Assembly (NCBI GenBank): GCA_015039465.1 | Contig: MU130374.1 | Coordinates: forward strand, 39,557-103,556 | Direction of reading: 5' to 3' | DNA length: 64,000 bases | Source: Phlegmacium glaucopus | Lineage: Eukaryota > Basidiomycota > Agaricomycetes > Agaricales > Cortinariaceae | Shown: positions 21,562 to 32,207 of the stretch, piece by piece | How the letters are laid out: every line of letters starts with the position of its first letter | How positions within the stretch are numbered: the first letter of the stretch is position 1 | Made by a program: the position numbers and the translations under genes | Notes under the pieces: model-generated | Told to the model about the DNA's origin: nothing | Database searches by the model: none | What the model saw: only the letters and a program-made list of their open reading frames with translations

Positions 21562-22950
21562 ATAAGCGTGAGAAACACAACATGGTTACTAATCTTCTTT
21601 CGTCGGCACCTTGTTTTTCTCTGCCCTGCTCTCTGCCGTCTTTCTTTACACACCCTGGCAGCCTTGCTATTAACCGCTTCGAGTTGACTGAAAATGACAA
21701 CTATGGCTAACCCTTTGAGTCTCATTGCTCTGAACAGCAGTAGGCTCATTACGCGCTATGATGCTCCACACATGAGGGTATGATGGTAATACTGAACACC
21801 GCTTCCCACTTTTGCCTGTCCTTTCCCTGGTTCGGCACAAATATTCTCGTCACCGTATATCCTTCTGCTTATAGGTCTATTTAAAGTCCCTTTATCTTTG
21901 TACATCGACGGTTAGAGCCCTTGACCGGCAGATAAAAATATTATCATTCACGAACCCAAGTGCATAAAAATTTTCAACTAGCATTCATCCATTCAAAATC
22001 AACAATCAACCCTTCGACGAAACCATTTAGCTATACGGTCTACTGAGTGGTGACACCCATTTCAATGGGTATAGCCCGCAGCTTTACCTTTTTTTACTCA
22101 GACCATTTCTTCTGAATCAACCACCGGACCAGAACATCAACATGCATTCATCATTCACGCCGACTTTCCGCAAAAATATACGGGGTTGCCTTGCCGGGTA
22201 TTTATAGTATATCTTATCCTAACCACAAAGTCAAACATCATTAATCCACCAATCTAGGCGCTCATACTGGCAGTAGCAAGCCTAGATGACATGGGTGCAA
22301 ACGAACTGTGAAGGTTCTTTTCAACCATTGTCAAGAAATACTAGTAGGTAAAATACTCGATATGACCACTACCATGTGGAATTTCAACGGTATTGTAATC
22401 CAATGTAAGGAACGGAAATTGTTCAGACGTGTATTTCGCAAGCGTATCCCGTTTTAGCAATACGTCACGCGTGACTTTTCCCATTCCGGAAAAGTGACGC
22501 GCACAGGAAAAGGAGCACGGGCAGCAACGGGCTCGCGCGATGGAAATGAAAATGAAGACAGCTAAAAATGAGCTAGCATGCTCTCAAAAATTAATTAAAG
22601 AAAAACAATTTTCTTTAAGGATCAATAACGCTAGTAAATTTCATTTTAAAATTTCCTTCATCCTAGGTATAAAAGTAGCAGAGTTTTATCGTAGAAAGGG
22701 CAGTGGAACAGCCCACCATTTAGCTAGCCTCGGATCTCTTATCCCATTCTCAAAAGGAGATCTAACAAATCTCTTTACTACAATTTCTCTTTCAAAAATA
22801 CAAAACACGTTACATATATGAGTTCGCAACTGCATAAGCCGTTAGTGTAAACGCACGTCACGTGACTTAAGCGCCCGCACCATCGGAAATTATTATTTCC
22901 GACTTACCCTCTCAAAATCATCTGTTTCGAACTCCGGAACAATTACACTA
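21562..22950. other. Intergenic region with a segment shared with 32.2-32.9 kb
   Basis: Positions ~21915-22240 are similar to parts of ~32208-32890 (shared words include CCCAAGTGCATAA, CAAAATCAACAATCAACC and GACCATTTCTTCTGAATCAA). In the second copy extra sequence is inserted. This is duplicated 5'-flanking DNA of the NLR/kinase region. An ORF at 22540-22821 (93 codons) shows no known motif, and I do not call it. Confidence 0.5.
22466..22500. repeat. Imperfect 13-bp stem-loop
   Basis: GCGTGACTTTTCC and GGAAAAGTGACGC pair with one mismatch around the loop CATTCC. Its function is unknown. It could be a transposon end or a protein-binding palindrome. Confidence 0.4.
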
Positions 22951-23245
22951 TTACACCAACATCCGTTGAAGGACTTCAGACATCATCGGTCGCTTGCTGG
23001 GATCATCATTGAGGAGCTCGTTGCTGAGAACAAGTAACCAGTCACGGGATGGAGATGAGGAATAATGCATGCAGGACCTTCTGTACGACTTTGCCTGTTG
23101 ACCACAAGTCGGCACGGATCGGACTGAAATTTGTTTGTTCGACCTCAGGTGCGATGTACCTCTGTTCCCACACGACCTGCGTTGCATGCCTTACCCGGAC
23201 AGCCTATTATGATGCGACAGCTCTTGATGGAGTTGGCTGAAATGG
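22951..23245 (-). pseudogene. Protein kinase C-lobe relic beside NLR copy B
   Basis: Minus-strand fragments include YIAPEVEQTNFSPIRADLWS (activation segment and DxW motif) and ELLNDDPSKRPMMSEVLQRM (the conserved Arg near the end of the domain). They are in different frames with internal stops, so only the last third of a kinase domain remains. The position relative to NLR copy B equals that of the relic beside copy A. Confidence 0.65.
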
Positions 23246-25979
23246 CAAGTCTCGCTGCACGAATAGCAATCAACGGTTGTGGAATGTATGGATGAGCTGT
23301 CAAAATGAACACAGTACAACTTGTTCTTTCTTCTCGGTGCTGATAACAATATGATCATGCGAACATCTACTGATCAAACAAAGCTTCCTCCTTAACCGAA
23401 TTAATCCTCCCAGCTGCCTCCAATGAGGTCTTCTAACCATGAATGTAACTCTCCCTTTGGATCAAAGCTATATCTCTAGCAAAACAATAAGAGTAGAACA
23501 AGAGGTATGACCTTTAACACGAACCTCGAGATAGCCCATCGCACCGGAACAAAATCCTGTCGGTGGCGTCCATTTAGGTTTGGTCTTCGGAGAAAGGTAG
23601 TAAAGCGTCCAGAGCCCGACCAAAATCCTCTTACTAGGATACGCATGTGAGAACCAGCAGGCGAAGTACGTTGGTATCCGGCGAGAATCTGGATGGAGGT
23701 TGGAATGAAAATATGTTGCATAGGTGATCAAGTAGGATTCCACAAAATTTGTATAGCACTTATCCCGTATATTGGGAGGGAAATAGTATGTTGCTTCCTC
23801 CAGGGCTTTGGTGATTTTGAAACTTCTATCAACATGATTCAGCCACCTTTGCCCGAACTTGACTTCAAGTTCTGTGACGGCCTCCAAAGGTAGGATATTG
23901 TATGGCGGGATGGTATTCTGTAAGAGGTGATTTTCTCCCTGCGTGTATCGAGGTGGAAATTCTATGCACGATAACTGCCTTTGTTCAAACTCAGGGTCAC
24001 GAGATAAGTACGGCTGGTAAAATCCTGGGATAACCCTGGCGTCATATATCTGGGCCATGGTTCGAAGCATTTTTTCTACAAGACCGTAGTTCTTGTCTGC
24101 GAGTAATGGCGGAAGTGTACTTTGATCCTATAACAGATTCAATATGCAAAAAAGACAAGGTCGGAACCAATATGTTGCTTGCCAATTGTCTATGCATCCA
24201 TTTGATGACCTCTATTTCTAGACCGAGACAATCATCATCTGGGAATCCCGACTCTGTCCACTTATTGCTTTCACATAAGCGATTTATAAATAGTCGCATA
24301 TTCTGACCATCGTCCTCATCCTCGGCAAATTTAATGTCTGAGATATCGGGGTTTATCAAGAATGATCTAAAAAATTGGGACTGATATTTTCGCAGACTTC
24401 GAAATCAAATTTAGTGTAGAAATGAGTTGCAGGTTTATGTAGACATAATACTGACTTGTCATCATACCAGGTCGGTGACCGTCCCTTTTCAATGTCAATA
24501 CATGCAAGTGATTCCCGACTGAGGCGAATACATTGTTTGCGATATTTAATATGGAATATTCCTCCGCGTGATGCACTAGACAGAAATACGTGCAGGCCAC
24601 CGATGCCACCATATTCCTGAAAAAGAGTAGGGAGAGGAACATGTGGTGTCCCATAGTCCGCGCAAATCAAGGTTGAATGTTCTATGAGCCATTTCTTCGT
24701 TAATTCCTCATCAAACTCAAGCAAATTGGACACGTCATCCACAGTTAGACTACCCTTAGCAGCGAGGAAATATGGAACATTATTAGTTAGCAGAAAGCTG
24801 CTGGTGGGTAATATTTGTCGGAAACACTCGTCTTGGACAGCCTGAATTTCCTCTAGAGTATCATTGAGTATAGTTATCATAAAACCATCAATTTCACCAT
24901 CCTGAAAGAATAGTCAACCAAGAGTGGTGCGAGATTCCATTGATTCTCACCCCGCAATAGCGCCATAGGTCCAGTATAGTCCAAGCATAATACATGCAAC
25001 GAAGTAGAAGTCTGGGCTGTATTCTATTTTTGTCACAATACCATTGGTGGATTGCAGATCTCAATTCCTCGATCCGGCGCATAACCACAGCAGGATTTGG
25101 ATACATGGCTTCACCATAAGTCAGGTCCATCCACATATCGTCATAGACACTTAACAACCCCCGACTACACAGGAATCAGTCAACAAAATATACATAAAGA
25201 CGTGAAGTTACCGGTCATCATGAATGCCCATCAAGCTGCCAATGATCATATCATGTCTGTGGTTAAAGAGTTCATCCCGCGACTCTTGAAAGTCTACGAA
25301 AAAAGGGCCAGATCTATTCCTATCAAGAAGATATTCTCGGAACGATAGATGGCAGAAACGCAGGCGTGTTCCAGGACGGCCGAAAACTACTTGCAGATCG
25401 TCATCCTGATCCGCAGCGTATGGTGTTTCCCATTCAATCAAGGAGCTGAGTGCACGAAATATGATGTTTAATTCGCCACGGTGTTCCACGTCAAGGAATG
25501 TCTCAATTGTGATTGGGTTGTCAGTGGCGATGATGCCTGCCAGAACACGAAGTAAGGTTCCTGGCCTTGGATAAACAGACATTATCTTGGTATAGAGTTG
25601 ATCTAGATCAGAGAATGCAAATGCTCGCATGGGACCAGGTGTGAAAATGGAGGTCTTTGCTGTGATCCACCAGATCTGATCAGATCTGATCAGAATTGGT
25701 CAGATCTGATCAGATTCCGGTCAGAATTTTTACAAGCCCAAATGGCAGTAATAGAGCCAATTTTTCAGTACTTTTCTGTCCCCCACCAGATCTGATCAGA
25801 TCTGAGCGGAATTGGTCAGATCTGCTCAGATCTGCTCAGAATCTGACCAGTTCTGACCAGTTCTGCTCAGATCTGAGCAGATTCTGAGCAGATCTGATCA
25901 GAATTTGCAATACTTCTAAGTCAATTCCTACTAACTCATATTTTTTCAATGTTGTTGCTATTGTTTACTGTTTGTTGTG

Positions 25980-26380
25980 CATTCTGTTGTGGGTGTGTGC
26001 AGGTGACTGCGGGTCTGTGCAGGTCAATGTGTGTGTGTGCATGTTGCTGTCGGGCTGTTGTGGGTGTGTGCAGGTTACTGCGGGTCTGTGCATGTTGTTG
26101 TGGGGTTGTTGTGGGTGTGCGCAGGTTACTGCGGGTCTGGGCATGTTGCTGTGGGGCTGTTGTGGATGTACGCAGATTACTGCGGGGCTGTGTAGGTCAA
26201 TGTGGGTGTGCGCATGTTGCAGTGGGGCTGTTGTGTCTGCGCATGCTACTGTGGGCCTACGTATGCTGCTGTGGGTCTGCGCATGCCTGCGCATGCTGCT
26301 GTGGGTGGGTGTGGGTGTGCGCATGCGACTGTGTTACCGCGGGTGTACCTATGTTGTTACATGCTGTGGGTGGGTGGCGG
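25980..26380. repeat. Degenerate GTGCATGTTGCTGTGGG minisatellite
   Basis: About 400 bp of imperfect units such as TGCGGGTCTGTGCAGGT and GCATGTTGCTGTGGGGCTG. Several frames are open on both strands (Cys/Val/Gly-rich or Thr/His/Pro-rich). These are period artefacts, not genes. Confidence 0.85.
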
Positions 26381-26857
26381 GGAGTAAGGAACGATGTTGT
26401 TGTTGTTGGAGAATGTCCCAAAGATAAATAAAATTACCTATTGCTGCTGCCGTTACTGTCGTGGGGGTGACCCCCGGATAAGAAAAAATGAAAGATAGAA
26501 AAAAAATGAAAGATGAAACATGAAAAATATCCGATGCTTTTACTGTGGTTGTTGGGGAGAGTGATCCCATAAACAAAACTATGAAATGATCCGATAATCA
26601 TAATTATTTTACTTATTATAACTTGAAAAACATAAGTTCTATAAACTCTTATATCTTAAAAAAGAATCTTAGGAAAATCTTTAATGACCGATTCATTCTA
26701 AGACTAGTCTAAGACTGGTTAAGACCACCCCCTGTCATTTCATGACTTAATCTATATAATAAAACATGAAGATTACATAACCATTGATTAGGGGGGAGTT
26801 TTTCTCCCCATTAATTAGGTAAAATTAAGATTAAAATTAATTATACAATCTTTTCAA

Positions 26858-27778
26858 NNNNNNNNNNNNNNNNNNNNNNNNNNNNNNNNNNNNNNNNNNN
26901 NNNNNNNNNNNNNNNNNNNNNNNNNNNNNNNNNNNNNNNNNNNNNNNNNNNNNNNNNNNNNNNNNNNNNNNNNNNNNNNNNNNNNNNNNNNNNNNNNNNN
27001 NNNNNNNNNNNNNNNNNNNNNNNNNNNNNNNNNNNNNNNNNNNNNNNNNNNNNNNNNNNNNNNNNNNNNNNNNNNNNNNNNNNNNNNNNNNNNNNNNNNN
27101 NNNNNNNNNNNNNNNNNNNNNNNNNNNNNNNNNNNNNNNNNNNNNNNNNNNNNNNNNNNNNNNNNNNNNNNNNNNNNNNNNNNNNNNNNNNNNNNNNNNN
27201 NNNNNNNNNNNNNNNNNNNNNNNNNNNNNNNNNNNNNNNNNNNNNNNNNNNNNNNNNNNNNNNNNNNNNNNNNNNNNNNNNNNNNNNNNNNNNNNNNNNN
27301 NNNNNNNNNNNNNNNNNNNNNNNNNNNNNNNNNNNNNNNNNNNNNNNNNNNNNNNNNNNNNNNNNNNNNNNNNNNNNNNNNNNNNNNNNNNNNNNNNNNN
27401 NNNNNNNNNNNNNNNNNNNNNNNNNNNNNNNNNNNNNNNNNNNNNNNNNNNNNNNNNNNNNNNNNNNNNNNNNNNNNNNNNNNNNNNNNNNNNNNNNNNN
27501 NNNNNNNNNNNNNNNNNNNNNNNNNNNNNNNNNNNNNNNNNNNNNNNNNNNNNNNNNNNNNNNNNNNNNNNNNNNNNNNNNNNNNNNNNNNNNNNNNNNN
27601 NNNNNNNNNNNNNNNNNNNNNNNNNNNNNNNNNNNNNNNNNNNNNNNNNNNNNNNNNNNNNNNNNNNNNNNNNNNNNNNNNNNNNNNNNNNNNNNNNNNN
27701 NNNNNNNNNNNNNNNNNNNNNNNNNNNNNNNNNNNNNNNNNNNNNNNNNNNNNNNNNNNNNNNNNNNNNNNNNNNNNN
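26858..27778. other. Assembly gap (921 N)
   Basis: A run of N inside the inner Mutator-like copy. Open frames of X across it are meaningless. A transposase fragment could be hidden here, but 0.9 kb is too short for a complete Mutator transposase. Confidence 1.
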
Positions 27779-29523
27779 GTCACATGTGATCACGTGATCA
27801 CACCCCTCGCACTGAACAAAATACAGAATTTTGACAGCAGCAAGGCATTGCAATCCTTACACATTGTTATATTTGGTTACTGGTTCAATTCCTGCATCGT
27901 ACAGATTATATAATTATTTTATTATTATTAGTATGGTCAGGGGATTAATTTCTTAAGCTCAATTCTGCTCGGATTCTGCTCAGAAATGGTCAGATTCTGC
28001 TCGGAAATTGGTCAGAATTAAATCTGATTAGATCTGATCAGATCTGGTCTTTCTGATCAGATCTGATCAGAATCTGGTCAGAAAAATTGGCTCTATTACT
28101 GCCATTTGGGCTGGAAAAAATTTCTGACCGGATCTGATCAGATCTGACCGGATCTGATCAGATCTGACCGGATCTGATCAGATCTGACCGGATCTGATCA
28201 GATCTGACCGGATCTGAAAAAAAAAAAAAAAAAAAAAAAAAACTAGGACTAGTCGAGGCCTGTCTGACTTGTCTAGGCCTGTCGTTAAAACAGGTCGGGT
28301 TTACCGTCAATATCTCGGTAAAAGACTGGTCTAAGAGTAGTCAGACTAGTCTAGCTTAGTCTAAATTACAACTGGTAATGGCCCGTCCATTTGACTGGCA
28401 AGGATTCGTCTTAGGTTCTAATCCTTTATGTACTAGTTCGAGCCTTCCCTCCACATCTATTCTCTTATCTATGTGATTCGGTACTCCTACGTACGTTCGG
28501 TAGTTAAGTCGGGAAGTCGAGTCGGTAATACCCACCCAGGTTATGAGAGATAGACGCGTGACTTTGGCCGGTTCTGTTTTATTGTAGATACGTTGGTAAA
28601 AAGACTGTGGAAAACTACTACTTTTAAAGACGATGTTACATAATGTTTGTATAGAGTCGTCAATAAAATTTAATAAGGTTCGAGCTCCTTGGGTACTTAC
28701 CCCGGGTGATGGACCGGGTGTAGTTTTAACAGTCGAAATTAGAACTGTAGGGGAACATATCATGGTATCATAAAAGTATCATAGTACCATCTATCATTAT
28801 CACAAATCGTATTCACATGATAAAAAGATCATTTCAGTCTACTAAGTAAAAGATTCGAACGTTGAGTTAAGACGAGTCTTAGACGAGTCTAAGACCAGTC
28901 TTTAACCAGTCTGAACCTAGATTAGTTTAGTCTAGACCACAACGTCTTTTCTGAAGGACCTTAGGTACACCTAAGGTCCACCTGTAAGGTAGTAAGGTAT
29001 ACCTTAAACCGACAAAGGAACGGTAAGGTGTACCTTACCTCTGGGATTTTAACCACCCTAGAGTCGGTTTTGTATATGATCAGATCTGACCGGATCTGAT
29101 CAGATCTGACCGGATCTGATCAGATCTGACCGGATCTGATCAGATCTGACCGGATCTGATCAGATCTGACCAATTCTGATCAGATCTGCTCAGATCTGGT
29201 GGATCACAGCAAAGACCTCCAATTTTTCTGACCAGATTCTGATCAGATCTGATCAGAAATACCAGATCTGATCAGATCTAATCAGATTTAATTCTGACCA
29301 ATTTCCGAGCAGAATCTGACCATGTCCGAGCAGAATCTGGTCAGATTCCGAGCAGAATTAAGTTAGATCAGCAAATGAACCACTTGAGTTTACTAGAAAA
29401 ATAATATAATTATGGTAATATGTCAAGTAGCACTATATTGAGATTAGATGGCAATGACCTTGTTGCCATCAAAATCGTGTATTTTGTTCAGTGCGAGGGG
29501 TGTAATCACGTGATCACATGTGA
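27779..29523. repeat. Large inverted repeat centred on ~28.65 kb
   Basis: GTCACATGTGATCACGTGAT at 27779 reappears inverted at the end, 29523. The following Mutator-family sequence (CCCCTCGCACTGAACAAAAT, AATTCTGCTCGG and the GATCTGACCG arrays) is also mirrored, giving arms of about 300-430 bp. The palindrome arises because the inner and outer elements lie head to head. The core (28243-29077) is rich in CTAAGACTAGTC-like words and contains a minus-strand 135-codon ORF (28763-28356) with no recognised motif. Confidence 0.75.
28217..28242. other. 26-nt A-tract at a repeat junction
   Basis: A run of 26 A separates the GATCTGACCG array from the CTAGGACTAGTC core. It is the third such tract in the window. 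Confidence 0.9.
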
Positions 29524-29760
29524 CTTGCACAAGTAATGTTGATTTCGTTCTCTGTCTCTCACACCGTCACACGGCCAGTAACGACAACCACAGACGATGC
29601 ACAACATCGTCTGTGGTCATAAAAAGGTAAGTCAATTATTTTATCGACCCCCATTATATGCTAATACCCACTACACAACAACAGCAACGAATAACGGCAA
29701 CGAATAACGGCAACGAACGACAGTGGCAGCACAACGACGACAGCCATGTAACAACGGTAA

Positions 29761-30306
29761 CCCCCCCTGGTGAGGGGGGGTATTTTTTATTTTATTCTAT
29801 CTTAATTCATTACTAACGACTTACAATAGTCATGTACGACATACGACAACGATAGCGAGCAACAACAACAACGTACGACACCACAACAACAATGTACGAC
29901 ACGACGACGATGACGACGTGCAACGGTAACCCCCCCTCACCAGGGGGGGTATTTTTTTACTTCATTTTATGTTAATTCACTACTAACATGTTGTATTAGG
30001 CCATGTACGACGTACGACACGCACGACGACGACACACGACGCGTACACACGTACAACAACAACACACGACCTGTATCACGACAAACGACCAATGTGACGA
30101 CGACAAACGACACCCACCGGCTTACAACGACGTACAACACGACGGACGACGGCGGTGACGGCTACCCCCCCCCTCGAGGGGGTTTTTGTTTGTTTTTATT
30201 TTATTTTTAATTCTACTTTACTAATTACCACCAGATCCCCACTACTGCCATGCCTCAACCTCGACACACCATCACCACCCCCCCTTTCACCAGGGGGGGT
30301 TTTTTT
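29761..30306. repeat. Four C7/G7 hairpins each followed by a T-run
   Basis: Sites: 29761-29780 (C7, TGGTGA, G7, then TATTTTTT), 29930-29949 (C7, TCACCA, G7, then TATTTTTTT; the exact reverse complement of the first stem-loop), 30165-30182 (C-run, TCGA, G5, then T5) and 30278-30299 (C7, TTTCACCA, G7, then T7). They are embedded in ACGAC/ACAAC-rich DNA of the outer Mutator-like element. Such structures resemble intrinsic terminators or pause sites. No gene precedes them. Confidence 0.8.
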
Positions 30307-30329
30307 AATTAGTTTTCGAACGATGACAA

Positions 30330-30625
30330 ACCACAAGCCACGACAACAACGACAAACGACAACAATGACGACAAACGATGACGACGACAAACGACAATGA
30401 CGACAACGGACAACGACAACGGACAACGGACAACGACAACGACAACGATGACGGACAACGACGATGATGACGGACGATGAACGACGACGGCGTTGCCTCC
30501 TCGTCGTCGTCCGTTTCGACCACCCACATACACCCATTTTACGCCCATCACCCCCGTTTTGCACCCATCACCCCTTTTTTACACCCATCACCCCCGTTTT
30601 GCACCCATCACCCCCCCTGTCTACC
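30330..30625. repeat. ACGAC minisatellite and 20-bp CACCCATCACCCCCGTTTTG tandem repeat
   Basis: Positions ~30330-30480 are simple ACGACAACGG-type repeats. Positions ~30525-30625 are about 4.5 copies of a 20-bp unit near CACCCATCACCCCCGTTTTG. The ORFs here are Val/Arg/Ser-rich or Pro/His/Thr-rich artefacts. Confidence 0.85.
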
Positions 30626-32207
30626 ACCTGCCCATTCATTTCACACCCACTCTACCCACTCATTTTGACCACTTAGTATTTTGATTTCATTTCTCTGATA
30701 TCAACTAATGTATTTTGTTATTCTAATGTACTAGTAACTAATCCCACCTCAAAATGTATAATTAATCCATTTAAATTAAAATTAAAATTAATATGTTAGA
30801 AATTTTAGAAAAAATATGAGTTAGTAGGAATTGACTTATAAGTATTGCAATTCTGATCAGATCTGATCAGAATTGGTCAGAACTACTCAGAATCTGACCA
30901 GAATTGCTCAGAACTGCTCAGAACTGCTCAGATTCTGAGCGGTTCTGGTCAGATTCTGATCAGATCTGATCAGATCTGAGTAGTTCTGACCAATTCTGAT
31001 CAGATCTGATCAGATCTGGTGGGGGACAGAAAAGTACTGTGAAAATGATATCAAGTTGAGTTTGCGGGTTGCAAAATTCGGCGCCAATGAATTTTAAGAC
31101 GGTAGATGCGTACACAAACTGTCCCGATGCATGATATACAAGACGATTGATTATTTCCGTTGGAGGCCATGGTTTCTCGATGTTTGCCATAACGTCCCAG
31201 TTTTTGTCGGAAATCTCAGCAAAGCCATCTTCAAAATATTTCCTGATGTCTTGCGAGGTTTGCCCGGAGTCGCTTAGTTCCAGTCGCTGCGTTATATCTG
31301 AGAGTGGCTGCCGACTGAACTTGTCGCGAATCCAATATTCTGGACGGCTGGCAATCAGAAAACGAAGAGGGATCCGAAATACCGTCCGTGTTGTGGCAAT
31401 GAGATCCAAAATGGCTCGCTGCATGTCAGAGCCATCACATTCGTCCAATCCGTCAATTATGATCGTAGGAGTGTGAGTTGGAGCGTATGGACAACGAGTA
31501 AAGGGTTCAACGATGAGTGATTTGAACTGTGTGTCGATCGACTTTGTAGGTAGAGTGAGATCGGACGACATGGCATCGCTCACAGGCTTGCGCATACCCG
31601 CTACATGCATGGCAATCTGGTAGGCCAAGGTGGAGAATAGATGACTGCCATTACCCCGCCCAGGTACACCGGACGCAAAGAAAAAGCTCCCAGCATAACG
31701 GTCCTTGTACCACTCACGAAGGAGCTCCGTAATCGTCTGTATAATGGCGGACTTTCCTGCTCCTGCGGGACCATACAGCCATAGCGCATCATATGAAGGG
31801 TTCGGATCGTTGATCCAATCAAGTATCGTCTTGATGATTTCTTCTCGCGTTCCAGGGTGACATCTTCCGGCTGGATACCTTTCTGCAGAATCGTAAATCG
31901 CTCCGTGGGAGATCGCCTGACTCAAGGCGAGAAGACCTATTGAGAAAATGGTTGGTAGCAAGTTTCTGGGAAACAGACCAACTCACCTGATTCCTGAGGA
32001 TGTATTTCATTATAGATTCCATGGACCTCTGTAAATGTCCCACCGTATATCGCCAAGGTATTGGCTGAACCGAATGAGGCCATTCGTTGTCTCTCTGTCA
32101 GTGGAGGCATTTTGTAAAAGCTTGACAGTCTCCAGGGTTGCGAGATCTTTACATAACTTACCAAGTAACTGGTTCGAGTTGACAACTAAGGTTAGACCCG
32201 TCACCCC

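Larger units (their letters stand above)
25767..29218. mobile_element. Second copy of the same element, nested and inverted
   Basis: Its ends are those of the outer element in the opposite order: the AGTACTTTTCTGTCCCCC end on the left and the AGGTCTTTGCTGTGATCC end on the right. CCAATTTTTC flanks it on both sides (25757-25766 and 29219-29228). Removing the inner element and one duplicate restores a continuous outer sequence, GCCAATTTTTCTGACCAG, and the same joined sequence is present inside the inner copy (minus strand ~28100-28075). The inner copy contains the assembly gap, the third A-tract and an extra ~835-bp core, so its length is not reliable. Confidence 0.75.
25650..31037. mobile_element. 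Mutator-like non-autonomous element (outer), 10-bp TSD
   Basis: It is inserted in NLR copy B and flanked by TGTGAAAATG (25640-25649 and 31038-31047). The left end is GAGGTCTTTGCTGTGATCC and the right end, read inward, is GTACTTTTCTGTCCCCC. Both continue with CACCAGATCTGATCAG and long subterminal arrays of GATCTGATCAG words. Inverted similarity at the ends extends ~200 bp on the right-end side (25770-25950 against 30813-31030 through the inner copy). A 9-10-bp duplication and long TIRs fit Mutator-like elements. No transposase ORF is visible. Without the inner insertion it is about 1.93 kb, consisting of GATC arrays, ACGAC-rich minisatellites and G/C hairpins. Confidence 0.75.
23401..32110 (-). 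pseudogene. NACHT-domain NLR-like protein, copy B, split by a transposon
   Basis: Exon 1 starts at the ATG at 32110 (MPPLTERQRMASFGSANT, then GGTFTEVHGIYNEIHP). The second exon carries GPAGAGKS and IIIDGLDECDG and runs from 31936 to about 31048, then resumes at 25649. The interruption falls in D-I-I-F-T-P-G-P and is the Mutator-like element at 25650-31037, flanked by TGTGAAAATG on both sides. The remaining exons (to the stop at 23401) stay open and match copy A. In one exon copy B has ~6 extra residues that copy A lacks (PHVPLPTLFQEYGGIGG region). Copy B was evidently functional until the insertion and could still give a truncated NACHT protein. Confidence 0.85.

Noticed and set aside
22540..22821. 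93-codon ORF (MEMKMKTAKNEL...)
   Set aside because: No recognisable domain, no clear splice partners and no counterpart in the duplicated region.
25980..26380. Possible CRISPR-like or coding Cys-rich repeat
   Set aside because: No constant repeat with unique spacers; it is a degenerate minisatellite in a eukaryotic transposon.
26837..27853. Long minus-strand ORF across the gap
   Set aside because: It consists of X residues from 921 N; nothing is known of the sequence.
27882..27892. Box B-like GGTTCAATTCC suggesting a tRNA or tRNA-derived SINE
   Set aside because: No box A or cloverleaf could be formed around it; it lies in Mutator-family sequence.
28356..28763. Minus-strand 135-codon ORF in the core of the inner element
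   Set aside because: No match to a transposase or any domain I know; it sits in low-complexity, A-tract-flanked sequence.
30155..30684. Multiple Pro/His/Thr- and Val/Arg-rich ORFs
   Set aside because: Products of ACGAC and CACCCATCACCCCC tandem repeats.
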